From: Cyathus striatus
Taxonomy: Eukaryota; Basidiomycota; Agaricomycetes; Agaricales; Nidulariaceae
DNA: 64,000 nt
Assembly (NCBI GenBank): GCA_025738555.1
Contig: JAOVFP010000010.1
Coordinates: 2,604,001 to 2,668,000, forward strand
Direction: 5' to 3'
The notes beneath the pieces are model-generated. The model was not told the origin of the DNA. It worked only from the letters and a program-made list of their open reading frames with translations, and made no database searches. Both the position numbers and the translations under genes were made by a program. Each line of letters begins with the position of its first letter. The first letter of the stretch is position 1. Shown here piece after piece: positions 25,600 through 36,750 of the stretch.

Positions 25600-26510
25600 C
25601 ATGAATGCCTCCTATGAGAACATGCCATAACTTTCAGGTATGCAATTGATTGTTCTACTAACAGCAATTATTCCAGTGCACTCAACTTGTATCTTTCTTT
25701 CTGTGAATCTCACAATTTCCCTATTGAGCCCACCAGTGACACCCTCAGTTTCTACATCATTTACATGTCCCACCACATCAAAACATCCTCCATCTCCACT
25801 TATCTCTCAGGGATCATTCACATGTTGGAGCCCTATTATCCCTTAATCCATGAAGCTTGTGACTCCTCAATTGTCAAATGCTCTCTTTACTGTAGCTGGT
25901 GTTGCTTTCACCAGTATTCATCAAGGAAGCTGCCTCTTCCTCTCCCCTTTCTATCATCCATATCCCTATCCCTGTAGTCCTCTGCTGATCACAACACCTT
26001 TCTCTGCCTTGTGATTTTTGTCACTGCATTCTATGGCCTCCTCTGTCTCACTCACCTGACAACCCCTCTATTCAGGACCAGCACAAAATTGTGTCTTGCA
26101 TGTCAACTTCTTTCTCCCTTTCTCATTCTTACCAATTTAATCTTCTCACTCACAAGGCAGACAATTTGTTCCAGGGTGACATTGTCCTGATTTAACATCT
26201 TTTTTCCCAAGGCCCAGATCCCATTCCTCTTTTTTCATGAGATACACATTTCCTTTCCACCATGTGTTGTGGCTGTGCACTGATGGTTCTCTCCCATCTC
26301 ATGCCTTTTCCCTCAATTTCCTCCACCAAGTTGCTGGTGAGAAGTTCTCAGGCCACTTCCTTCACTCTGGTGGTGCCACTGCTCTTGCTGAGCATGGTAT
26401 CTCACACTCTGACATCCAACACATAGGTTGCTGAAGCTCTGGTGCCTTTAAGATGTACATCTGCCAGCACTTTACTCTTCTTGCTTCACTTCATGTCCCC
26501 CTTTCTCTTT
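25600..26510 (+). pseudogene. tyrosine recombinase (fungal DNA breaking-rejoining enzyme) relic
   Basis: Pieces of the protein appear in order but in different frames: SALNLYLSFCESHNFPIEP and ISTYLSGIIHMLEPYYP (N-terminal SAM-like domain, 25670-25850), VTAFYGLLCLTHLTTP (about 26015-26070), LLTHKADNLFQGDIVLI (about 26140-26195), then FSGHFLHSGGATALAEHGI and HIGC, stop, SSGAFKMYICQH (26345-26470). The family has LLRLxEL, HSLRxGGAT and GRWSSxAFxxYIR; here the arginines are replaced by Cys or His. At least one frameshift and several stops kill it. It could derive from a Crypton-like or DIRS-related element, or from a solitary recombinase gene; no element ends were found. The surrounding 25.3-27.2 kb is nearly CpG-free. 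Confidence 0.7.
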
Positions 26511-27197
26511 GATTTTGATTTTATCTCATGTTCCCATTCCCCTTTGCTTTCTGTCCTTTCACTTTCAATGATAACACAAAAAAATCAAAAAAATCAAGAA
26601 AAAAATGTTATAATACTGAATAGGTAATCTCCCATTATTTACTATGTCTTCTATTTTGTTGGGCTTTCATCTTGCTCTTTCATCTTTTTCTCTGTTTGTT
26701 TTCTACCTTTTTACATGTATATTATACATGGTGCCCACATGTCAATGTCGATCTTGTTGGTGCTGAGGCACTCTGCCTATGCAATAGCTGGCACCTCCTC
26801 TTGGCTACACCTATCCTATTCCCATGTGAGAGCCCCAATTGGCTTGGAAGAGCCATTGGCTCTGCATTGGCTCTAACTCTCCACCAACTCTCAGTTTGAT
26901 GAAGTAAATAGTAGGGTGAAAGCAAGAAATATTGAATATATAATTAACATGAAACTAGCTGGTACAATTAATATTTCTGTGGTAAAATTTTGGTAATTTT
27001 GGGTACTCATTGCATTAAAAAGAGTCTAGCAGCATAACTATTTATTTCAAGGCAAACCAACTTGCATTAATAGTTAAAACTTTTCTAAATTTTCTGACTT
27101 GGATGATAACAATAAATAAAAGCCATATTCATTAAGCATCATACACCATCACTGCATTGTACATATATTTAAAAATGTTGAAGTGGACAGGGAAGAG
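26511..27197. other. CpG-poor spacer, nothing recognised
   Basis: AT-rich DNA with an A-rich run near 26575-26605. It continues the CpG-poor tract of the recombinase relic up to the stop of the first NACHT-WD40 gene. Confidence 0.4.
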
Positions 27198-30100
27198 TTA
27201 TAGTTGATAATATCCAAAAAACAAAATACTTATCATGAATGTAAGAAAAAGAAGAATAATCCTTGAATTAAATAATACATGGTCCAAGATCTCAGATTTT
27301 TCAGACACCTCCATGATCTTGGATGTATCTATCACTTCCCAGAAATCATCAGGAATAGGCAGGGGGTTTTCCAATGGTGTATAGCACTCTGTCCAGTCCT
27401 TTCCATGTTTAAATTTGGACAAGTCCAACTTGACCATTTTTTCACCTAATGTCTGTACAGTTTCACAATCACACAGACTTCTTCTAATGTGATCAGGAAC
27501 CCAGAAGAATATATGTGAGTTGTCTTCTACCCAGCCATATTCTATTGATGATACATAGATGTTAAATCCACCAATTTGGTTTAGCTGATAAGAATGCAAT
27601 AATTGATTACTATCTTCACTTGTGGAATCATCTGACTGGGTACTATCAGGTTTATTATTATCAGTTATCAATGTCTTCACATCCCAAATTTTAATTGTTT
27701 TGCCATGTGAGGCAGCTGCTAAGTATTTTCCATCAGGGGAAAACACCACACATTCAAACCACTCATAACCTTTAATAAGTCCAATTGTATTTCCTGTTTC
27801 AATGTTCCACATCTTCATTGTTGAATCATTTGATGCAGTTACTATAGTCTTTCCATCTGGAGAAAAAGCAACAGATCTGACATCAGAATTATGACCTTTA
27901 AAGATTTTTGGCTCTGAAATTCTGTTTTTGTCCTCTACATTCCAAATTCTGACTGTTTTATATAATGTACCAGATGCCAACATCTTTCCATCAAAAGAAT
28001 ATGCCAGAGACAGAATTATATCACTATGAATATTAAGGGGTCCTGTAACTATATTTGCAGACTCTGCATTCCAGAATGTGAGTTCATTACAATATGCAAT
28101 AGACAGTATATTTTCATTGGGGGACCAAACTGCTCTGAAGCCTTCAAAGGGTAATACAACTGATTCTCCTGTCTTAATATTCCATATTCTAACTGTTTCA
28201 TCCATGGAACTAGATGCTAGCTTTTCACTATCAAATGAAAATGACACAGAATTAATTGAATTTGCATGACTCTTAAAGGGTCCTGTAATTATTTCCCCAG
28301 TTTTTGTATTCCAGATTCTGATTGTTCCATCCTGAGATCCAGATGCCACCATCTTATCATTAGGAGAAATAGAAATGCAAGTAATAGCACTATTTTGGCT
28401 TTCTAATGGACCTATAATTGTTTCTCCAGTCTCAACATTCCATATTCTGAGTGTTTCATCCCTTGATCCTGACACCATTGTTTTCCCATCAGAAGAAAAT
28501 GCTATAGATGCAACTGAATCAGAATGACCTGTAGCTTCAGTTTTATTTGTGGTGTCGTTTTCAATGTTCCAAATTACAACTGCTTTATCAAATGATCTTG
28601 ACACCACTTTTTTTCCATTGGGAGAAAATGCCACAGACAAGACTGATCCATTATGTCCTTCAAAGGGCCCTGCAATTTTTTCACCAGTCTCAGCACACCA
28701 AATTATTATTCCATCAGCTGACCCAGATGCTATTTTCTTTCCATCTGGAGATAATGTTACAGCTGTCACAAAATTTGCATGCTTTTCAGAGGACTCTGCA
28801 ATTTTTGAACCACTTTCAGTATTGCAAATTCTAACTCTTCCATTTCCAATGCCATACACTATCTTTCCTTCAAAAGAAAAATCCACTGCTATAATTCCTG
28901 AGGCATTGGTTTCAACAAGGTTTGTTTCTTGTGTCTGAAAGTTCCATATTTTTGTTGTCTTTCCACTTGAAAGTGCTATTCTTTTTTCATCAGGGAAAAA
29001 TTTAAATGATTTGACATTGTTATGACTCTCAGAGAGCTCTGCAATCTGTATTCCATTATCCACATTCCAAATACCAACCCTTCCACACTTTAAACCACAA
29101 GCCATCATTAGTCCATTGGGAGATAATGTTAGAACTTTTATTTCATCATCACATGATATATCAAGTGTTACCCCGCTCTTCAAATGCCATATTGTGGCAA
29201 CACTTGATCTATGTTTGTGGAATGCAGCTCTGTTTCCATCTTGAGAAATAGAAATTTTGTACAAATCTTCAATAGTTTTCTTGAAAGGTCTTGTAATAGT
29301 TTGACCTGTTTCTACATTGCTGCATAGAATAGTACCATTTGAAAGTGCAGTTATTATGTGCTTATCATCTTGAAGAAATGCTACATAATAAACTGTTAAA
29401 TTATAGTATTGTATTTCACATCCTGCAGATTTCCAGTGTTCATCTCTTCCTTCAACAACAAATGGAATATTTCTGAAAGTAGGCAAGTAAGCTTGTCCAA
29501 TCTTTGAGTTTTTTGGCAGAAACATTAAGGAAGATATATATATATGAGGTATGCTCTCTTGTATGGGAACATAAAACTGGGATAGAAATTTGATAGAATC
29601 CTCAATGAAAATTTTAATCTTGGTGTTTTTCTTTGAAATTTTATGAGAAATATGCATTTAGGAATTAAATATTATGTACTTACATCAACACTTAGACTTA
29701 ATAGTTTCAGTTCTTCCATTGCTGTAGAAACTTCTTTCAATGCACTCATAACCTCTAGCCAGAATAATAATTTTTCTAGTAATAATGTTTCCAGTGCATA
29801 TTTTGCTTTGTTGGTTGGAGTTCCTAATAACTTCACCTCATCTTCATAATGAAAATACCAATATTTACAGCAGTATTGTAAGTAATTAGGTATGTTACTT
29901 GCAATTTTTTCATTCAGATTCTTAATTTGATCATTTTCACTATATGGTGTTTCAATCTCACAAATATTGAACTTCAGCTTCTGATTTAGTATCTTGAAAA
30001 CAGATGCTCTCATCCTTTCAGTGTGCACTTGACTGTCAACTCTAAATTCTGAAGTTATGTCTTTTTTCATAAGATACTCTTTGAATGATAGGTGTCTTAT

Positions 30101-31387
30101 AGCCACTTGTTCATTATCAGATGATATGACAGGCTGAAGATACTTCAATATTGTGGAAATTTCTATATATAAGTCATCTGGATCACTGTTTCCACTTATA
30201 AAGTGTTGAAGATCATTCTTATGCAATAGTGTTTTAGCTGAAAAGATTGTTCCAAGTATCTGTATTACAATATCTCTTCTCTCCTCTAACCAACCTCCAA
30301 ATGAAGCTTTTAACACTTGATCATACAGGCCATCAATTCCATTGTTGTTAATTCCTGCTAGAATTTGACTAAGCTTCTTTTTAACACCTATATCTTTCTC
30401 CTGTTCTGTTGTGAGAAAGAGCATGGTTGTAGAAGCCCATATAAATAGTCCTGATGCTTTCCTTGTCATTGTTTCAATTTGATCATTTGTTAGAGTGCAA
30501 ATGTCATAAAAGTTATTGTTGAATACTACCTCAATATACTGTGCTATATCTTTGTTGGTTTCTGTCTCAGTTTCATCACCAGCCTTTAATTCAAGCAATT
30601 TGACAGGCATTAAATCTTTGTGTATAGAACCAGGTCTTCCAGTTAGAATTAGCTTATAGCATTTGGGAAGTTGTGTCCATTTCATCAAGGTTTCTTTAAA
30701 AAGGTGCAAATCATTTGATATTGCACATTCATCCAGTGCATCAATTACAAATGCAGGTGGATTGGCTTCCAGTTCAGTTACACACTTGCAAAGTGAACTA
30801 TTGATGAGCTGATCAAAATGCCACAGAATATCTTGAAGCCTGAAGTTGTTGTTCAAAACCCCAGTTATTTTATCACTTAGGGAAGAGTATCCTGATGCAA
30901 GATCATATGCAATTGTTCTCCAAACAACTGTGGGGTCACTGAGGATCTTGTCACCTCTTTTGAAAAAATGAGAACCTCCTAGTCTTTGACATGCTGAGAG
31001 CTTATGAACCAAACTAGAGGCTATTGCAGATTTCCCTGTTCCAGGCATACCAGTAATCCACATAACATTTGGAGTGCCAGAGTCTGCAGCATGATTAATA
31101 ATTGTTACCAGAACTTTACAAGCCAACATACCAAAATCATCAAGCCATTGATCAATATCATTAAAGATTGTCTTTCGAGTTCCTTCCATGCAACGAGGCG
31201 GGTAATGTGAATCATGAGATACAGGCTTAAGAAGCTTTAATTTATCTTGAACTTCAGCATTTGAGTTGTAAATGTTGATCTGATCTCCCGCGATATTGTT
31301 TAAAGTGCTGCTGTAAATATGTACGTTCTGCGAATTATTGAACATTGTGGCATTTTGCCAAGTTGCTGCGGGTTGAGTTACGGCCAT
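27198..31387 (-). CDS. NACHT-WD40 STAND protein (NLR-like), gene 1
   Basis: Three exons: 31387-31132, 31083-29684, 29630-27198 (1362 aa); the frame stays open over both joins. Order: a short N-terminal segment with NVHIYSSTLNNIAGDQINIY (exon 1); the NACHT NTPase with Walker A GMPGTGKSAIA, Walker B AFVIDALDECA and LILTGRPGS; a helical bundle (YLQYCCKYWYFHYEDEV, LLEKLLFWLEVMSAL); 14 WD40 repeats of the form VRIWNxETG, enough for two seven-bladed propellers; a conserved tail (IGGFNIYVS, GWVEDNSHIFFWVPDH, LDLSKFKHGKDWTECYTPL); and a terminal hydrophobic helix (IILLFLTFMISILFFGYYQL). STAND NTPases act as ligand-triggered switches, and fungal ones are linked to non-self recognition and cell death. 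By analogy the repeats sense and the N-terminus signals; the ligand is unknown. Exons 2 and 3 have almost no CpG, while exon 1 and the promoter keep some. The last helix suggests tail-anchoring in a membrane. Confidence 0.88.
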
Positions 31388-31463
31388 GTGTGTTCATCCG
31401 TTGCTTGCTGCCGATTGCGGAGGGAATGAAAAGAAGGAAAGGCGAGTTAGACATCGCTTTCTT

Positions 31464-31469
31464 TTATAA
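31464..31469 (-). promoter_or_regulatory. TATA-like box of NACHT-WD40 gene 1
   Basis: On the minus strand the context reads TATTATAAAAG, about 78 bp before the ATG at 31387. A TTATAA core is found at a comparable distance before all three paralogues. Confidence 0.4.
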
Positions 31470-34286
31470 TACATGTGTTCGCCGCACGGCACAGAATTGA
31501 TCAAATGAGCCCCTTATTCGTGGTATTAAAGGGGATTCCGGAAACGTGTAAGATAATAGATTCGCAGTAGAGCGCTTGCCACGGTCATACTTAGTTAATC
31601 ATACATATTCGTTGCTAACATTCATTGATACTAAAACATCTCGAAGAAGTTAAATGATAGGTATTTATTCTAAGATCAATAAGTTTTTGAAACTCGAAGA
31701 ATTACAGCTCTGTAGAACGAAATACAGGAACCGGTAGTCATTCGACAGCTGATATATTGGTGGGAATTAAAAGCAGCCATCGATCTAACAACAATAACCC
31801 CATTCGATTGCATTCTGATCGATCCGTAAACCACTATGTAACATGTTGCAACATGACAGACGAGCGCTTTCGAATGGGAATAAGTTGCATATAATCATCC
31901 GTTACTACTCTCTAGATTAGGCGACAGCCACAACTCAAGTACACCACGCACTGATCAGTATAGGGGTCGAGCATTATATCGCCGAAGAACAAGGGATATG
32001 CATATAAGTCCACAGCTGCGCCATACGAATCGACGAATAGCGTGATTGTACATTATATCGCATGAGCGGACAGAAGAATGCTTGATTCTTCTTCTTCTCT
32101 TGTACCGTACACTCGAACGGAAAGTATATTTATTTCACATTCGCACCGTTATGTATACCACAACAGCAGCAAGGTTATGTAAGTCCATCACATCGATCCT
32201 AGATGCAGACGCAGGAGATAATCAGTCAAGTGCTCAGATGCACTAACGTACGTGTGCCTAAAAGCTGAAATACGTAAGGACATCTGTTGAACGTACGAAT
32301 GCATGACCGCGTACCACTAGGATATCTCATCGCTTTTCACTGACGAATTTCGTGGTTACACAGGGAAATCGACTATAATGCCGCATGCGGATGCAGTTGG
32401 GAAGGGTCAGAGGTCGGCTACGCATGAACGTTATGAAGAAGATGGACAATTCCAGTAATATCATAGATAAGAGACATACAGTACTCATAGACGGCAGCAG
32501 AGTAGTCGATATCTCTGCAGGCATAAAATTGAGCGGAAAGGGGACAATTCGAGAAAGACGAGTACGTACCTACAACCGAACTATTGAAGTGCGGGGTTTA
32601 GAAATATCGTAATAGCAGGAATAGCTTGTGGGATACGCACAGTAAGTAATTGAATGAAAGCAAGTCAACTTCGGGAGGGGAATTTCGTAGACATTCACAT
32701 TAGCACCTTAGCATCTTAGTGGAGTATGAACGAAACCTATGTTTGCGAATAGACCTCGTGGCCCAAACGGAACAAGAGTCGGTGCAATTAAATTCAATTT
32801 ATGACAGCTGGGGGAAGGGAGAAGGCAATGTTAGCAGGCTTTGCAAAGAGATGGTAGGCAAATTGTCTGTGAACTTTGTATAGCGTATATCGAGGTAGTC
32901 ACGGAAGGGAGCGTGATAGAACCTCAGACTGGCAATACTTACTTGAACTTGGAGGACATCGGAGCCTGATGGATAGAGATCTGTTTCAGCACTGCTTGTC
33001 GCAGCGTGGGGCCTGCACTGTGCAGGGAGCGCGGCGAAACTGAAGGCATACGAGACTAAGCCTGTATGAACAATGATTAGTGTTAATGAGCGGGGAGCTG
33101 AAGTAGAATATGGACTTACCAACAGCATTGTAGCCAGATCTTAGCATTTCAATTCCATACAAGTTTGCCGGGATGCGAGACTCGAGAATGCAAATGGCGA
33201 GAGAACGTCCAATGCACTTAAGAGAAATTTAAATTCAAACCAACGATGGATATGCATGCGGTCATGTGACCATATTTGGTAGTGCCGACGCGTCACGAAG
33301 CGCCAGCGTCGAACTCGTTTCTCCTGTCTTCTATCATCGATTCATCGTTGGCGACAGTTTCAAACGACCAGGCGCGCTCTTGAATTTCTCTTGAAAACCA
33401 CCAAGTGACGAAGAAGGGAATTCTGAAGATTTGACTGAAGCGAGGTTTGTAAGCACTTCCGAAGCTATCGTTTCAACGCCCCACTCACTGTCCATGCAGC
33501 GTTTGTCACCTACGCTCAGCACCCATGGCGACCCGTCCACGAATGTCATGCTCCTCCTACAACTCGATAGATGGTCTTCGTGTACTTCTGTAATCACGCG
33601 CTGCTGAGGCCATAGGCGGGTAAGGCTTAGAGGACAACTGGTGCACAGTTCGCGTTGGTCTCCTGTTCATGCACATGAAAAACACACTTACCTCACCTTT
33701 ATTCCTAAAGGTACTCTCGTACGCTATGTCAGCAAATGAAGCTCCATCTGTACAATACTGTGGACAACAGATACTCTGCTCACGTTCAGCACGCCCAGAC
33801 ATACTTGGACATACCTATTCTAGCTTATCGCTCTGCTATTCCACCAATCTAGCCTCATCCTTGCCAGGGTACACATACACTCCATCGTCCCATCCATTCC
33901 AAAGTTCTGACTATCCCCCCACAGCTTAACAACCTCTTTCGCATATACCTTGGCACTGACGCAGGAGTGTGCAAGGGACTTAGTGCGAGAACGAACCACG
34001 GAGGATGAGGGCAGTAAAGTGGGTCGTTTGAGCGTTAGTTGATGACGTATCATGCAGGATAAAAGTATGTTTTCGATTTTTGCCTGGTATCGTATAGGCC
34101 ACTAAGTTTCAGTGTAACTTTTTCGTTCTTCAGTTGCTCCTGGCATAAGGAGCAGCAGCAAATACTTACACCCGTAACGTGATTCCATCTGAAGTATATG
34201 TGCACGCTGGAGACATATGGTTGGCTTACCATCGTACTCGTGGTCGTTCAGCCATGCCTTCATGTGGTTGCGGTCGGGGCGAGAGA
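31470..34286. other. CpG-normal intergenic DNA, nothing recognised
   Basis: This stretch keeps CpG, unlike the blocks on both sides. Short frames on both strands show no family motifs. A segment at 33249-33290 resembles 48380-48425. Confidence 0.45.
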
Positions 34287-35056
34287 TTACTGGACGTGCT
34301 CGAAGTCGTCGAGGAGGAAAGGGGGTTTATGCGTCGGTTCGTTGAGGTTGATGCTATATGAAGGTACGCTTTCGCCTTTTTGCGTTATGGTCATAACGCT
34401 TGCTAACTTTAGTTCTTTTCCTTCCTCCAGCTGAACAAGCATATGGCACAATTTACCTACATCGAATATGGATATCGTGATCAGGTCGCGACGTCTGTAG
34501 CCGTATATGCGCCAGTGGACTAGCAGATGTTCTGCCGCCCTGGTCCACGAAGATTGCGCAATGACTTTGTGCACTATCTGCAAGGCTTCGTGGTCGTTTC
34601 TCACCCGAACAGCGTCGTCAAGCCTCCAAACTACGGTCCTCGGACAGTGCCCTCATGTAGTTGATCGTCGAGGTGGATAGGGTGATTCGTCGGGCCTAGC
34701 TGACGGGCTAAGAAAAACAACCAGACGTTAGTAGGTGACGATAAAGCAAAAAGCGATACTGATACCGTACCTTCATATAACGTCAACGTCAACGTCAACG
34801 AACCAGCACATGAATAGCGCCGCATGCGCCACGATTCAAACTGCCGCTCTGACCCACAAAGATGGTGAAGTAACTTTTGTGTGCTATCTACTTGGCTTCC
34901 TGGTGGCAAGATGCTTCTCACCCGAACAGCACCTTTAAGCGTACCAAAACTACATGATTCTTGAGCATCTTGGATGATCAGACATGGCCAGTGAAGTGCC
35001 GCGCCGTCATCGACCAGGGTGTCATGCAGAACCGAGAGCTCCGACCGACACCACAT
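34287..35056 (-). pseudogene. decayed tandem duplication of an unknown coding module
   Basis: Two homologous units repeat with an offset of 309 bp; the clearest match is 34532-34650 against 34841-34960, sharing CTGCCGC, CTATCT and TTCTCACCCGAACAGC. On the minus strand each unit gives a related peptide (LDDAVRVRNDHEALQIVHKV versus LKGAVRVRSILPPGSQVDST) and an exon end near TLYEG followed by GTACG and a CTAAC branch site. Frames are broken by stops. The family is not recognised. Confidence 0.4.
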
Positions 35057-36632
35057 GTCTACAAGAAATGCAGCTTACTCGAGTATAAGGGTGGTGTACG
35101 ATTTGTCGTTGTCTAGTCCTGTCGCTCATGCTCATCGATATAAGGCAGCTATCACACCTCGGCTCGTTGCACTCTCGCCAGGAAGTCGTCTGAGTGTCGT
35201 CAAGGTATCTTTATGGAGTCCCCCAGCCGCTGTTGTGAGGTTCGCCCCACTTTTAGGGAACTACCTTCACCGCTTTGTGGTTCTGCTATTCGAAACAGTG
35301 GGATGGGTCTAATATGGTGAAGAGTGAAAGCTCCTTGTGTCTGATGTCAAGCCTATCGCCAGTGTTACCCTGCGGTGGGCTTGCGCATCAAGGCTGGTGA
35401 AGAAGCATGTGCAGCCCTTTCGGTGGGCAGCTGCGATGCAGAATCTATTGCTAACAGTGATTGTTTTCGGCATCCAATAGCAAGGTCTGTGTGGCTCTCG
35501 CACCCAGGTTATATATACATGCTCACTGTACTTCGTTGGTGTTCTAACAGATTACGTGCCTTGCAGTCCCGCCGTATAAGGGAGGATGGTATCGACGTCG
35601 AGCCAGAGTCCTGCGGCTTCTGTTCTTCGAGGAGCTGAGTTGCTTTCTCGTGTCAGTCGGCACATGATCCTGGCTGGTGGATATGTGATGTGGTACAAGC
35701 CATCTATGTCCGGTTGAACTGAGCATCTATCGCTTCAATTGTCGACGGAGAACTTAACTACGTATCGTTAGCTAGCCTCCTTTATGCTCCTTTTCCACGC
35801 TTGAGATGCCCGCTCGTGGCGCCGGCTGCGCCTCTGGGCTTGGTCCTCCTGCTGCCATTGTGGAGGTGGACAGATCGTCGAACACCAAGCATCGACGCTA
35901 TACAATGGAACACCGCTTGCTGATTGCGTAGTATATTGCAGGTGGAGTCTGACGTACACTCCCCTAGATGTATATCGACGAGCTTCTACTGTATCTAAAC
36001 CTGGGGTTCCAAATAGTGAACAAGACCATAGCAGTATTTATGCTGCATAAAAATAGCACGAAGGTCGCCATTCTCCTCTTTAGGCATTCATAACGTGTAA
36101 ATTTGTGGGTTAGAATCGGTGCAACCTTGATGTTCACATGAACATTGATCGCTCTTGAGTGTTCCCGCATCATGTTGATGAGATTATTAATAGTACGAAT
36201 CGATTACATGGAACAACTGTACAGGTACGTATGTTTTGTTTGAAGAAGCTATGGGTGCATGATCTGTTGCTGGTGTTGCATACAGGTGTATATCTGTTGT
36301 TCTTTGACTTTGGGTTGTATCACGATTGTGGCTATATATGTGCCACTGCACGAACACATCCGTTGTCATGTCACTGATAGTTATGGGTGCAATGATGATT
36401 AGCTGGTTACTTATTAGGTATTAATGTACCTGCTCTGTCTGTAGACTGTAGGTTGCTATCTTCAAGGCAGTTGCAGCAAGGTCTTTGGGTGGATCATTTT
36501 AAATCATTATACTTACACTGCTTTGATATCAATACCAGATGAATACCAGAATACAAGTCAATGATTGATGGGATATCTGACAATGATTTTGCACAAACAT
36601 CAAAAATGACATGTGCACATTGGAGTGTAACT
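35057..36632. other. intergenic, nothing recognised
   Basis: CpG-normal up to about 36370, then CpG-free into the next gene. No gene or repeat could be supported. Confidence 0.4.
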
Positions 36633-36640
36633 TTATAATA
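36633..36640 (+). promoter_or_regulatory. TATA-like box of NACHT-WD40 gene 2
   Basis: TTATAATA about 115 bp before the ATG at 36751, within a 350-bp upstream stretch in which I see no CpG. Confidence 0.35.
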
Positions 36641-36750
36641 AGAAGTGATTTCATTTCCCTAACCTCTTCTTTCCCCCCATCTTCTCCAATTCTCTCAGAA
36701 GTCCACACCTAGCAATCAGCCTCTAACAATCCTCTCAATACTCCCAGCAC

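Noticed and set aside
28547..28938. Plus-strand open frames opposite the WD40 repeats of genes 1 to 3
   Set aside because: They are periodic shadows of the WD40 coding strand, recurring once per repeat, and have no independent motifs.
27700..29200. Regularly spaced similar units resembling a repeat array
   Set aside because: The period is about 120-130 bp and each unit encodes a WD40 blade; this is not a CRISPR or satellite.
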